DNA of 64,000 bases, from NCBI GenBank assembly GCA_913775095.1, contig CAJYIW010000002.1, positions 310,001 to 374,000 of the forward strand, written 5' to 3'. A program made the position numbers and the translations under genes. The stretch comes from an uncultured Siphonobacter sp. (GTDB lineage Bacteria; Bacteroidota; Bacteroidia; Cytophagales; Spirosomataceae). A model generated the notes under the pieces. It searched no databases and had not been told where the DNA came from. It worked only from the letters and a program-made list of their open reading frames with translations. Below, one piece after another: positions 54,054-63,121 of the stretch; within the stretch, counting starts at the first letter, position 1; every line of letters begins with the position of its first letter.

Positions 54054-55070
54054 ATGGCCACAAAAGAAAAAGCCAAAGCGAAGGTAAAATACCCGAAAGA
54101 AACCTACCTCTATTGGTTTGAAAATATGATGCTCCAACGGCGTTTTGAAGAAAAAGCCGGTCAGCTCTATGGACAACAAAAAATCCGTGGTTTTTGCCAC
54201 TTGTACATTGGTCAGGAAGCCTGTTCCGTAGGTTCAGTATCGGCTCTGACGAAAGATGACAAATGGATTACTGCCTACCGTGACCACGGTTTTCCTTTGG
54301 CTTTAGGAACGAGCCCCAATGCGATCATGGCCGAATTGTACGGCAAAGCTACGGGTACGACTAAAGGAAAAGGCGGTTCCATGCACATTTTTGACAAAGA
54401 AGTAAACTTTGTTGGCGGTCACGGAATCGTAGGTGCTCAGATTCCTCTGGGTGCTGGTATTGCCTTTGCTGAGAAATACCTGAAAACGAAAAACCTGTGC
54501 ATCTGCTTCTTCGGAGATGGTGCCGTTCGTCAGGGTGCCCTGCACGAAGCCTTTAACATGGCCATGACCTGGAAACTGCCCGTTATCTTCGTGGTAGAAA
54601 ACAATGGTTACGCCATGGGTACTTCAGTAGCCCGTACTTCCAACGTAACGGAACTGTACACGATTGGTGAAGCGTACGACATGCCTTCAGAGCCCGTCGA
54701 TGGAATGAGCGTTGAAGCCGTTCACGAAGCCGTTAGCCGTGCTGCCGAGCGTGCTCGGGCCGGTGAAGGTCCTACTTTCCTGGAATTCAAGACGTATCGC
54801 TACCGGGGTCACTCGATGTCCGATCCTCAGAAATACCGGACGAAGGAAGAAGTAGAAGAGTACAAACGCCGTGATCCGATTGAATGGGTTCGGGCAACGA
54901 TTCTTGAGAACGGTCTGGCAACGGAAGAAGATCTGACCGCGATTGAGGATAAAGTAAAAGAGCAGGTAGCAGAATCCGTAAAATTTGCGGAAGAATCTCC
55001 TTATCCAGATCCAAGCGAAGCGTACAAAGACGTGTACGTTCAGGAAGATTATCCGTTCATTCAGGAATAG
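54054..55070 (+). CDS. pdhA: Pyruvate dehydrogenase E1 component alpha subunit
   Basis: A 338-residue thiamine diphosphate enzyme subunit that decarboxylates pyruvate. TPP-binding motif GDGAVRQGALHEAFNMAMTWKLPVIFVVENN is intact, with the substrate-channel segment YRDHGFPLALG and the regulatory-loop-like TYRYRGHSMSDPQKYRTKEEV. The ATG at 54054 is preferred because the longer frame to 53940 adds a tail unlike the family. No pdhB or E2 gene follows, so the complex genes are split. It is divergent from recF with 130 bp between. Confidence 0.93.
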   Translation: MATKEKAKAKVKYPKETYLYWFENMMLQRRFEEKAGQLYGQQKIRGFCHLYIGQEACSVGSVSALTKDDKWITAYRDHGFPLALGTSPNAIMAELYGKATGTTKGKGGSMHIFDKEVNFVGGHGIVGAQIPLGAGIAFAEKYLKTKNLCICFFGDGAVRQGALHEAFNMAMTWKLPVIFVVENNGYAMGTSVARTSNVTELYTIGEAYDMPSEPVDGMSVEAVHEAVSRAAERARAGEGPTFLEFKTYRYRGHSMSDPQKYRTKEEVEEYKRRDPIEWVRATILENGLATEEDLTAIEDKVKEQVAESVKFAEESPYPDPSEAYKDVYVQEDYPFIQE

Positions 55071-55129
55071 TGATTCGTTGTTGGTTGAGGGTTATGCGTA
55101 ATGACCTGTAGTCAACCAACTAATACAGA

Positions 55130-55180
55130 AAGCGGGGTAATGATTATCAATTTTGATAGTCGTTACCCCGCTTCTTTATT
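55130..55180 (+). terminator. Terminator after pdhA
   Basis: A 21-bp stem (55130-55150 with 55153-55173, two wobbles), followed by CTTTATT. It lies 60 nt after the pdhA stop. Next to it a smaller 9-bp hairpin (GTTGGTTGA with TCAACCAAC) spans 55080-55120. Confidence 0.85.
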
Positions 55181-55662
55181 AGTAATCAAAGTTCTATTGG
55201 ATGGGCATCTTTCGCTTTTCTAAGTCTCATTCATATCACCGAAGCAAACGAATCAGGAATCCGATGATGCTACTTCATTAGATATTTCTATAGTCAGAAG
55301 AATTTGTCCAAGCTGTTTTTCTGATTAACAAAGAAAAATAGCCGATCACTACAGGAGCCAGACCATAAATGAGAAGATTCATAAGGCATGAGATAACTAT
55401 GCTTACGAAAGTATACAGTGACTCCAGGCTACTTTGCTTTATTCGATGTTTGGTAAATTCTTATTTTAATATAGGTATTGACTTCAGGCTTAATGACAAA
55501 AGAGTTAATCTTTTTGCTTTAACGGTCGCATAACCAGTATATTAATAATTGAAAATATAGAGTTGTCTTCGAAGTTAATCAGATGCTGGCAGCGGCAACA
55601 GATACCCATTGCTCCACTTTTTTGTACTAACCACTAGTCATCATCAACCAACAACTCAAAAC
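55181..55662. other. Non-coding stretch between pdhA and glpK
   Basis: About 480 bases with no clear gene. The only notable frame is a 34-residue minus-strand one (55278-55382, ATG to TAA) with a hydrophobic helix MNLLIYGLAPVVIGYFSLLI; the same frame is open further upstream without a start codon. This could be a tiny membrane protein or the remains of a longer one. At 55635-55662 an A-rich interspersed motif unit is seen. Confidence 0.45.
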
Positions 55663-57153
55663 TCACTCCTCCCAGCCAAAGGAGCGTCGCACGGCTTTTC
55701 GCCAGCTTCGGTACATCGAGTTACGTTTGGCTCGGGGCATTTGGGGTTTCCAGGTTTTTTCGATGCCCCAGTTTTGCCGTAAATCGTCCAGATCTTTCCA
55801 GTACCCCACCGCCAGTCCGGCCGCGTAGGCGGCCCCCAAAGCCGTGGTTTCAATCATTTTGGGACGTACCACGGGTACATTTAACAGGTCTGACTGAAAC
55901 TGCATGAGTAACTCATTGACCGTCATGCCGCCGTCGGCCCGTAATTCAGATAGCCGGATTCCGGCATCTTTTTCCATCGCTTCCAGAATTTCCAGCGTTT
56001 GAAAAGCCGTAGCTTCCAGGGCCGCCCGACCTAAATGCCCTTTCGTCACAAAGCGGGTTAAGCCCGCCACTACGCCCCGGGCATCGCTTCGCCAGTAAGG
56101 AGCGTACATGCCCGAAAAAGCCGGGACGAAGTAACAGCCGCCGTTATCCTCCACGGTTCGGGCCAGAGCTTCGATGTCCGAGCTTTTCTCAATGAGGCCC
56201 AGATTATCCCGTAACCATTGCACCAGAGCTCCGGCAATGGCTACGGAGCCTTCCAGAGCGTATTGAACGGGCTGCTTGCCTAATTGATACGCAACGGTAG
56301 TAATCAGTCCGTGCGTGGATTGAGTTAAGGAATCCCCCGTGTTAAGTAACATGAAACAGCCGGTACCATAGGTATTCTTCGCTTCACCCGGACGGAAACA
56401 GGTTTGACCCACTAAAGCGGCCTGCTGATCGCCCAGAATTCCGGCGATGGGAACGCCTTCCAGCACGCCTTTCGCTTTGGCATAGACCTCCGATGATGAC
56501 CGGATTTCCGGTAATATCTTGCGGGGAATACCGAAGATTTCTAAAAGTGAATCATCCCATTTCAGGGTTTGTAAGTCCATCAGCTGCGTACGGCTGGCGT
56601 TGGTGACGTCGGTAATGTGTTTGGCATTTTTGTTACCTCCCGTCAGCTGCCAGAGCACATAAGTATCCATGGTTCCGAAAAGGACTTCGCCCTTCATCGC
56701 GTCTTTTTCAAGAGTAGCTACATTTTTCAGTAACCATTTGATTTTCAGGCTACTGAAATAAGTAGCCAGGGGTAATCCTGTCTTTTCCCGAAAACGATCC
56801 GGTCCACCATCAGCAGAGAGTTCGTTGACCAGTGAGCTGGTGCGGGTATCCTGCCAGACAATAGCATTATAATAGGGTTTTCCGGTAAATTTATTCCAGA
56901 CGACGGTGGTTTCCCGTTGATTGGTAATACCTACTGCCAGCAGATCCTTAGGTGTCAGCTGAGCTTGGGTTAAGGCCTGGCGGATGACTTCCTGCGTGTT
57001 AACCCAGATTTCGTCGGGGTTATGTTCCACCCAGCCGGGCTGTGGGTAATACTGCGTATGTTCTTTCTGGGCAATGGAAATAATCTCTCCCTTTTTATCA
57101 AAAATGATGAAACGGGTACTGGTTGTTCCCTGATCTATGGAGCCAATGTACAT
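55663..57153 (-). CDS. glpK: Glycerol kinase
   Basis: A 496-residue FGGY-family kinase that makes glycerol 3-phosphate. Start [17 protein letters not shown], the [20 protein letters not shown] segment, [34 protein letters not shown] and the FGGY signature region [25 protein letters not shown] are complete. It follows the glycerol facilitator gene (54 nt apart) in an operon on the minus strand. Confidence 0.97.
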   Translation of the reverse strand: MYIGSIDQGTTSTRFIIFDKKGEIISIAQKEHTQYYPQPGWVEHNPDEIWVNTQEVIRQALTQAQLTPKDLLAVGITNQRETTVVWNKFTGKPYYNAIVWQDTRTSSLVNELSADGGPDRFREKTGLPLATYFSSLKIKWLLKNVATLEKDAMKGEVLFGTMDTYVLWQLTGGNKNAKHITDVTNASRTQLMDLQTLKWDDSLLEIFGIPRKILPEIRSSSEVYAKAKGVLEGVPIAGILGDQQAALVGQTCFRPGEAKNTYGTGCFMLLNTGDSLTQSTHGLITTVAYQLGKQPVQYALEGSVAIAGALVQWLRDNLGLIEKSSDIEALARTVEDNGGCYFVPAFSGMYAPYWRSDARGVVAGLTRFVTKGHLGRAALEATAFQTLEILEAMEKDAGIRLSELRADGGMTVNELLMQFQSDLLNVPVVRPKMIETTALGAAYAAGLAVGYWKDLDDLRQNWGIEKTWKPQMPRAKRNSMYRSWRKAVRRSFGWEE

Positions 57154-57207
57154 GTGGAGTTTGCAGTTTTCGGTTGACTGTTTTCAGTGGGATCTTTAGG
57201 ACACCTG

Positions 57208-57927
57208 CTATGAATGGAAAGCCATGAATAGTAAGCTGCCGGCTACGCCGCCCAGTAAAGGAGCCACAACGGGAATCCAGGCGTAAGACCAGTCGGAAGA
57301 GCCCTTGCCGGGAATGGGTAACAAGGCGTGAGCAATTCGAGGAGCCAGATCACGGGCCGGACTCATGGCATAGCCCGTGGGACCACCAAGCGATAAGCCA
57401 ATACTCCATACCAGCAAACCCACCAGATAAGGTCCCAGGCCGATGGCCAGCTCACCCGCCCCGGAAATGGAACTGACACCCAGGATCAATAAAGCCGTAG
57501 CAATGAACTCTGAAATGAAATTACCCGCTGGTTTGCGAACGGCCGGGGCAGTAGCAAAAACGGCCAGTTTAAGATTCGGATCGCCGGTTTCAGACCAGTG
57601 CGGAAGATAATGCAACCAGACCAGAACGGCTCCCAGAAAAGCCCCGATCATCTGAGCGGACCAGTAAGAAAGCACGTTAGAATAATCCTGATTGGAAACG
57701 GCGAAAGCCAGCGTGACGGCCGGATTCAGGTGGGCATCGGCACTGCCAAAGGCTTTGGCTACGAAAATGCCCAGCATGACCGCAAAGCCCCAGCCTGCGG
57801 TGATCACAATCCAGCCACTGTTTTCGCCTTTGGAGTGTTTCAAGAGAACGTTTGCCACCACACCGTCACCTAATAAAATTAATACGAGTGTGCCTACTAA
57901 TTCACCCCAGAACGGAGAAGGTTGCAT
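57208..57927 (-). CDS. glpF: Glycerol facilitator / aquaporin (MIP family)
   Basis: A 239-residue six-helix channel that lets glycerol or small solutes cross the inner membrane. The first NPA motif is intact at 68-70 (HLNPAVTLAF). The second is changed: residues 189-191 read S-P-A in GYAMSPARDLAPR, whereas most family members have N-P-A; the adjacent Arg192-Asp193 of the selectivity filter remain. Context with glpK supports glycerol uptake. The ATG at 57927 is preferred to the TTG at 57984, which adds a polar extension not seen in the family. Confidence 0.92.
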   Translation of the reverse strand: MQPSPFWGELVGTLVLILLGDGVVANVLLKHSKGENSGWIVITAGWGFAVMLGIFVAKAFGSADAHLNPAVTLAFAVSNQDYSNVLSYWSAQMIGAFLGAVLVWLHYLPHWSETGDPNLKLAVFATAPAVRKPAGNFISEFIATALLILGVSSISGAGELAIGLGPYLVGLLVWSIGLSLGGPTGYAMSPARDLAPRIAHALLPIPGKGSSDWSYAWIPVVAPLLGGVAGSLLFMAFHS

Positions 57928-58042
57928 AAGAAATCGAGAGTAATTATTTGAATATTTTCTTGTACAAATAAAAGTATTTGCCAAGATCAGGCAAGAAATA
58001 TTCTAACAAATAACTCCGCATTCCTTCTTCTGCTCCTGAAAA

Positions 58043-59203
58043 TTAATCCTTCTTCTTTTTCTTCTTTTCTTTCTTATCCTTCTTACTGCCAAAGACTTTT
58101 TCGAGGAATGTTTTCTTTTCCTCTTTTTTAGTGCCGACAGTTCCCAGGCTGACTTCATGATCCAGCGAAGGCTGAATGGCTTGGATAAAGGCGTTTTGCA
58201 GCAGATTGCCAATCACAAACCAGACATTCGTTTCCGGTTCTTTGATATCCCCTTCGAAGGGAATCTTAGTGGCCAGCTGATCCTTTCGCTGATTTTTGAA
58301 CAGTTGAGCAACGCCGCCGACTACTCCTTCCCACAGCTTTTGCAGCACCGTGTCATGACGGTCTTCGGGACCCAGCACTTTGAGATTGGTGATGAGAGGT
58401 TTCACATACCCGTCAAAACGCCCGTTTTTAGCGGCCGCTTCGGAGTATAATCCGAAACTTCCCCGGTTGATGTCTACGCTGGCGTAGGCCTTAAAGAAGT
58501 CGTTAAGCTTAACCAGATTGGTGTTCTTCACTTCAGCATTGACATCGAAAGTTGGCCGGGGAGCGAGGGGATTAAGTCGGGCATTAATCGCGAGCGTTCC
58601 TCCATGAACGTCCCCATGGGCCGTAACGGTAGCGGGCAATACACTGGTAGAATCATAACTATTACGAAGATTCAGAGCCAGTAAATGAGCGTTGGTCAGG
58701 GCAATGTCCACTTTGGGCCGGGAGTGTTCATCCAGGTAAGAAATTTGACCGTTATTGATTTCTACGCGGTTCACGTCCAGCGGCATGAAGTTATTCAGCA
58801 GGGTTCGGAAATCGCTGGAATCTTTCTGCACCTGGTTGGGCTCCACTTTATCTTTCGTGAAACGCAGAGACGGTGAGTCAAACACCAGTTCTCCCACGAT
58901 TCCCCCTTTGAAAAGAGCTTTCCATTCTACCGAGAGATCAATCATTTTGGCCCCGAAAAAAGGCGTCTGCCGTTGAGAAGCCGAATCATACTTATTTAGA
59001 TATACGCTGTCAATTTTATAGGCTCCGCGAAGCAGGGCAAGGTCAATGTCCTTGATGTGACCACGGTACCCATTCATGGTTGCCAGGGTTTTATTGGCGT
59101 AGTGAAGAATGACGAAGGGCAAAGCCAGCCGAATAACGACAAGCAAAGCCAGTATGGCGAGAACAATCCGCCAGGTTTTCTTTTTCCGGGAAGTGGTTTT
59201 CAT
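58043..59203 (-). CDS. AsmA/DUF748-like envelope protein
   Basis: A 386-residue protein with one N-terminal helix (IVLAILALLVVIRLALPFVILHYA) and a beta-rich periplasmic body of the DUF748/AsmA type, with repeated short strands like LVFDSPSLRFTKD and VEINNGQISYLDEHS. These proteins relate to bridge-like lipid transfer across the envelope. The C-terminus is an unusually Lys-rich tail (about 40 residues, ending in a run of Lys). It lies 115 nt upstream of glpF on the same strand; no terminator is clear between them. Confidence 0.8.
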   Translation of the reverse strand: MKTTSRKKKTWRIVLAILALLVVIRLALPFVILHYANKTLATMNGYRGHIKDIDLALLRGAYKIDSVYLNKYDSASQRQTPFFGAKMIDLSVEWKALFKGGIVGELVFDSPSLRFTKDKVEPNQVQKDSSDFRTLLNNFMPLDVNRVEINNGQISYLDEHSRPKVDIALTNAHLLALNLRNSYDSTSVLPATVTAHGDVHGGTLAINARLNPLAPRPTFDVNAEVKNTNLVKLNDFFKAYASVDINRGSFGLYSEAAAKNGRFDGYVKPLITNLKVLGPEDRHDTVLQKLWEGVVGGVAQLFKNQRKDQLATKIPFEGDIKEPETNVWFVIGNLLQNAFIQAIQPSLDHEVSLGTVGTKKEEKKTFLEKVFGSKKDKKEKKKKKKD

Positions 59204-59330
59204 ATCGCTTAGGTTGCTGGAAGCTTTAACTCAGGAAAAATCAGTGCCACTCGGGAATCGGCGAGGGGCGGGTAGACTTTTCGGATCCTAGTAAGGAACA
59301 AATGCCGTTTGAATTTTGTAAGTTTGTTCT

Positions 59331-60233
59331 ATGGAAAAGACGGAAAGCATTCAGGATTTTTATTACCATAAATTCAATCAGCTCCCTGAACATTTTCAGA
59401 CGGCTTCGGGTCATTTCAATGTCTTTCGACTGGAAGACTGTTTCCAGCCCGGAAGTCAGCCCATTCATTACAGTCGGCGGGAGTTTTATAAAATCAGCCT
59501 CATTCGCGGAAAGAATCTGTATCACTACGCTGATAAAAGTATTGAAATCTCCGGCACCACGCTGATGTTCTTTAACCCGATGGTTCCTTATACCTGGGAG
59601 CCGCTCTCGGAAGAGCGAACGGGGTTCTTCTGCATTTTTACGGATTCCTTCTATACCGAGCGGTACCGCGGGAATCTGGCTGAAATGCCCATGTTTGTGC
59701 CTGGAGGAAAGCCGGCCTATGTACTGACGGAAGCTCAGGATCGGCAAATCTCCGGTTTATTCGAAAAAATGCTGGACGAGATGTCGAGTGATTATCAGTA
59801 TAAATATGATCTCTTGCAGAGTTACACGCTGGAACTGATTCATACGGCTCTGAAAATGCAGCCTTCCCAGACGCTTTACAAACACCCCGATGCCAACACT
59901 CGCATTACCACGGTTTTTACGGAGCTGCTGGAGCGACAGTTTCCCATTGAATCACCCGTACAGCGATTCACCATGCGGTCAGCCAGCGACTTTGCCGACC
60001 AGCTTTCCCTGCACGTCAATCACCTCAACCGGGCCGTTCGGCAAACCACAGGCATGACCACTTCCTCGATGATAGCCCAACGGGTACTGGGCGAAGCCAA
60101 AGCTTTGCTGAAGCATACGGACTGGAATATTTCCGAAATCAGTTACAGTCTGGGGTTTGAGGAAGCGACCCACTTCAATAATTTTTTCAAGAAACATACC
60201 CAGCAAAGTCCGACTAACTTCCGGATTGTTTGA
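59331..60233 (+). CDS. AraC-family transcriptional regulator
   Basis: A 300-residue regulator with an N-terminal cupin-like sensor domain (about 20-160) and a C-terminal AraC/XylS DNA-binding domain with two helix-turn-helix motifs: SDFADQLSLHVNHLNRAVRQTTGMTTSSMIAQRVLGEAKALLKHTDWNISEISYSLGFEEATHFNNFFKKHTQQSP. It lies directly upstream of two SDR genes on the same strand and is probably their activator. A GAACAAA/TTTGTTC inverted pair lies at its own start (59296-59329). Confidence 0.92.
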   Translation: MEKTESIQDFYYHKFNQLPEHFQTASGHFNVFRLEDCFQPGSQPIHYSRREFYKISLIRGKNLYHYADKSIEISGTTLMFFNPMVPYTWEPLSEERTGFFCIFTDSFYTERYRGNLAEMPMFVPGGKPAYVLTEAQDRQISGLFEKMLDEMSSDYQYKYDLLQSYTLELIHTALKMQPSQTLYKHPDANTRITTVFTELLERQFPIESPVQRFTMRSASDFADQLSLHVNHLNRAVRQTTGMTTSSMIAQRVLGEAKALLKHTDWNISEISYSLGFEEATHFNNFFKKHTQQSPTNFRIV

Positions 60234-60280
60234 TTTTTGTAAGGATTGGTTTGTTCTGCGTAAAGTACAACCCTGAGCTC

Positions 60281-60314
60281 TGTTCTACCTTTGCCTCACC
60301 AAAAAGGTAGAACA
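60281..60314 (+). promoter_or_regulatory. Perfect inverted repeat before the first SDR gene
   Basis: TGTTCTACCTTT at 60281-60292 and AAAGGTAGAACA at 60303-60314 form a perfect 12-bp dyad with a 10-nt spacer, ending 4 nt before the ATG at 60319. It contains TACCTTTG (60286-60293), which fits the promoter -7 consensus. It could be an operator for the neighbouring AraC regulator or, as RNA, a hairpin that hides the ribosome binding site. Confidence 0.6.
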
Positions 60315-60318
60315 AGCT

Positions 60319-61149
60319 ATGAAAAAAGTATGGTTTATTACCGGAGCCTCTAAAGGACTGGGCCTGGCTCTGGTTAAAAAATTACTGGCGGAAGGCCACC
60401 TGGTCGCCGCGACCTCTCGCTCTCGTAGCAGTCTGATTCAGGCCGTAGGAGCATCTTCGTCCCAATTCCTACCCCTTGAGGTGGACCTGACCAGCGAAAG
60501 TTCGGTACAGCAGGCCATTAGGCAAACCCATCAGACTTTCGGAAAACTCGACGTGATCCTGAACAATGCGGGTTACGGGATTGGCGGGAGCATCGAAGAA
60601 CTCAGCGATGCCGAGACACGGACGAGTTTTGATGTCAACGTTTTTGCCACCCTCAACGTCATTCGGAAGGCCATGCCTATTCTGCGTGAGCAACATTCGG
60701 GTCACATCATCAACATTGCTTCCATCGCGGGCTTTGCGGCCAACACCGGCTGGGCTATTTACGCGGCCAGCAAGTTTGCGGTAGTGGGTCTTTCGGAAGT
60801 ATTAGCCGAAGACGTGCGGGACCTTGGGATCAAAGTTACCGTGCTGGAGCCCGGAGCCTTTCGGACGAGTTTCCTGACGGAAGAATCCCTGGTGTTCGCC
60901 CAGGAGCAAATTTCCGACTATCAGTCCATTCGCGATTCTCACGAGAAATACCGACACATGGATGGTACCCAGATCGGTGACCCTGATCGGGCGGCGGACG
61001 TCATTCTTTCGCTGACGGACCTGGAGAATCCGCCCCTTCGTCTGTTCATGGGAAGTGATGCCCACAAGCGGGCTACGCAAAAGGTAGGTCTGCTGCAACA
61101 GGACCTGGACGACTTTAAATCTATTTCTTACTCCACTGATTTTCAATAA
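60319..61149 (+). CDS. Short-chain dehydrogenase/reductase
   Basis: A 276-residue classical SDR. NAD(P)-binding TGASKGLG at 8-15, NNAG at 82-85, catalytic Ser135 region NIASIAG, and Y148/K152 in YAASK. Arg34/Arg36 after the second strand suggests NADP preference. The substrate is unknown; it belongs to the ketoreductase-like branch often placed beside AraC or TetR regulators. It is followed 5 nt later by a close paralogue. Confidence 0.92.
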   Translation: MKKVWFITGASKGLGLALVKKLLAEGHLVAATSRSRSSLIQAVGASSSQFLPLEVDLTSESSVQQAIRQTHQTFGKLDVILNNAGYGIGGSIEELSDAETRTSFDVNVFATLNVIRKAMPILREQHSGHIINIASIAGFAANTGWAIYAASKFAVVGLSEVLAEDVRDLGIKVTVLEPGAFRTSFLTEESLVFAQEQISDYQSIRDSHEKYRHMDGTQIGDPDRAADVILSLTDLENPPLRLFMGSDAHKRATQKVGLLQQDLDDFKSISYSTDFQ

Positions 61150-61154
61150 ATAAG

Positions 61155-61985
61155 ATGAAAAATATATGGTTTGTAACGGGAGCTTCCAAAGGCCTGGGAC
61201 TCTCGCTGGTTAAAAAATTACTGGATCAGGGCTATGGCGTAGCGGCGACTTCACGCACGAAAAAATCATTGCAGGAAGCCGTGGGTGAAAACGATCAGTT
61301 TCTGGCTCTGGAGATGGATCTTTCCAGCGAGGCCTCCGTGCAGCAGGCCGTCAGTCAGACCCTGGAGAAATTTGGCCGCCTTGATGTCGTCGTTAATAAC
61401 GCCGGTTACGGACAGATTGGGAGTCTGGAGGAATTAAGTGATGCTGAATCGAGAGCTAACTTTGAGGTAAATGTGTTTGGGATGCTAAATGTCATTCGGG
61501 CGACCATGCCACACCTGCGGGCTCAGCAATCCGGACGGTATTACAATATCTCTTCCATTGGGGGGTTCTCCGGGGCTTTTCCGGGCTGGGGAATTTACTG
61601 TGCTACTAAATTTGCGGTGGAAGGCCTTTCCGAATCTTTTGCCGAAGAATCAAAAGCATTTGGAGTAAAAGTCACCATCGTCAGTCCGGGATACTTCCGC
61701 ACCGACTTCCTGACCGATAGTTCGCTGGGCTTACCCAACCAACCCATCGACGCCTATCAGGCTGTTCGGGATTCGCAACAAATGCACCGCGAACAAATCA
61801 ACCAGAATCAGCCCGGCGATCCGGAAAAAGCCGTTCAGGTATTAATTGATCTGGCTAAAGAAGAAAATCCGCCCCTGCATTTATTCCTGGGAGCGGACGC
61901 TTACGAAACTGCCGATGCGAAGATAAAGTCCGTTCAGAAAGACATGAACGACTGGAAAAATCTGGCTACTTCGACGGGGTTTTAA
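61155..61985 (+). CDS. Short-chain dehydrogenase/reductase, tandem paralogue
   Basis: A 276-residue SDR with the same length and plan as its neighbour: TGASKGLG at 8-15, NNAG at 81-84, NISSIGG and Y148/K152 in YCATK. The two share long near-identical runs at the N-terminus and diverge in the substrate loop, which points to a recent tandem duplication with shift in specificity. It ends the small operon and a terminator follows. Confidence 0.92.
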   Translation: MKNIWFVTGASKGLGLSLVKKLLDQGYGVAATSRTKKSLQEAVGENDQFLALEMDLSSEASVQQAVSQTLEKFGRLDVVVNNAGYGQIGSLEELSDAESRANFEVNVFGMLNVIRATMPHLRAQQSGRYYNISSIGGFSGAFPGWGIYCATKFAVEGLSESFAEESKAFGVKVTIVSPGYFRTDFLTDSSLGLPNQPIDAYQAVRDSQQMHREQINQNQPGDPEKAVQVLIDLAKEENPPLHLFLGADAYETADAKIKSVQKDMNDWKNLATSTGF

Positions 61986-62017
61986 TTCACTATAAATCAA
62001 TTAATAATCTGTTTTGG

Positions 62018-62054
62018 GCCTCTTCTCCATTCTTCTGGAGGGGAGGCTTTTTTA
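62018..62054 (+). terminator. Terminator after the SDR operon
   Basis: A 12-bp GC-rich stem (62018-62029 with 62036-62047, with wobble pairs) and a 6-nt loop, followed by seven T. It lies 33 nt after the second SDR stop. Confidence 0.9.
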
Positions 62055-62181
62055 TGCAAGGAATAGATAAGATATGTTAACCTTCACTATTTAGTAATTG
62101 ATCTTGAATAATAGTAGTTATAATTAGATAATATGCTAACATTTGCTAGTAAATTAAGCCTGAAATTTATTCTATGTTACT

Positions 62182-62915
62182 ATGAAAAAAACAATTACTT
62201 CTTTATTAGTATTATCGGTTGCTCTGTTACTAAATAGCAACAAATCTGTAGCCCAGGTCGGCATCGGCACTACCACTCCGCACAGTTCAGCTGCCCTGGA
62301 GATTAACTCTGCCAACAAAGGTCTTTTAGTACCACGCATGAGCGAGGCTAATCGTCCTGCTTCACCAGCCCAGGGTTTACTGATTTACCAGACGGATAAC
62401 AATCCTGGCTTTTATGTCTATACGGCTCGGCATGGACGGCAGTTAGCAGCTTGTCGGTCACTCCCAGCGTATATGTCACCCGGGCTAATTCTACCTATGC
62501 CAATGGCAATCCAGCTCTGGGGCCTTATTTTTTCAACCCTATAGCTGCTCAGTCTTCAGAAGCTAATCTCATTGTCACTAATACTGCCGCTGCGTCTTCC
62601 AGTGGTACCTCTGCAAAGACCGGCTTTATTGTACCTGCTAGCGGCACTTTTACCAAGTTAAAACTGGCCGCTCGTGTAATTTCCGGAGGTGGATCGACAG
62701 GAAATTCCAATACCACGACCATTACGTTATTTAAGAATGGCCAGGCTACGAGCTTGTCTGTACAGGTAACGGTTCCGGTTGCCGTAGGATCTTCCGGAGG
62801 GGCCGTTGCTACCGGTTCAATTGCAGTGAATGCAGGAGATGTAATTTCTTATCAATACACCCAAACGAATCAGGAGCCCAATACGATATTTACCGTTGTT
62901 TTAGAAGGACAGTAA
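62182..62915 (+). pseudogene. Secreted repeat-anchored protein gene with a one-base frameshift
   Basis: Two overlapping frames (62182-62544 and 62451-62915) read as one gene if one base is restored near 62421/62422: the bases TATACGGC would be TATGACGGC, giving FYVYDGSAWTAVSSLSVTPSVYV. The restored protein has about 244 residues: signal peptide MKKTITSLLVLSVALLLNSNKSVAQ, then VGIGTTTPHSSAALEINSANKGLLVPRMSEANRPASPAQGLLIYQTDNNPGFYVY, a module very common in exported Bacteroidota proteins, then a beta-rich C-terminal domain. Either the gene is broken in this strain or a base was lost in sequencing. Function unknown. Confidence 0.75.
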
Positions 62916-62936
62916 TTATTCTGTAAACCTCATAAT

Positions 62937-62970
62937 GAACAGACCCGCTCATTGCTGAGCGGGTCTGTTC
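62937..62970. terminator. Outer copy of the tRNA-Pro terminator
   Basis: A perfect 15-bp stem (62937-62951 with 62956-62970) with a 4-nt loop. It is nearly identical to the hairpin at 63081-63114 (three differences in 34 bases), which lies behind the tRNA-Pro remnant. It can also end the frameshifted gene to its left. Confidence 0.8.
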
Positions 62971-62983
62971 GTGTTAAATCAAA

Positions 62984-63045
62984 ATGGCGGGATTAGAATG
63001 CCGACGGCCAGTTGCGGACGGCCAGTTCCACGACCCCTTGCACCC
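62984..63045 (-). pseudogene. Decayed tRNA-Pro 3' half, outer copy
   Basis: On the minus strand this reads the 3' part of a tRNA-Pro (GGGTGCAAGGGGTCGTGG, then AATCCCGCCAT), but 33 bases replace 5 at the T loop (62995-63027), including a tandem GACGGCCAGTT. Its homology to the inner copy stops at the anticodon loop. It lies 144 bp from the inner copy. Confidence 0.65.
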
Positions 63046-63080
63046 TATATCAGCCATCTAACCAAACTACCCCCAAAAGC

Positions 63081-63114
63081 AAACAGACCCGCTCATTGCT
63101 GAGCAGGTCTGTTT
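63081..63114. terminator. Terminator behind the tRNA-Pro remnant
   Basis: A 15-bp stem with one mismatch-like wobble (63081-63095 with 63100-63114), 4-nt loop and a T run on one side. On the minus strand it lies 8 nt after the tRNA 3' end and would have ended the original tRNA transcript. Confidence 0.8.
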
Positions 63115-63121
63115 TTGTCAA

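Noticed and set aside
59319-59326. TAAGTTTG as a promoter element for the AraC gene
   Set aside because: It lies only 4 nt before the start codon and has no -33 partner, so it would give a leaderless transcript; probably chance.
63001-63027. GACGGCCAGT repeats resembling a cloning-vector primer site
   Set aside because: The match is only about 11 bases and lies inside a decayed tRNA copy with native flanks; chance or a local duplication is more likely than contamination.
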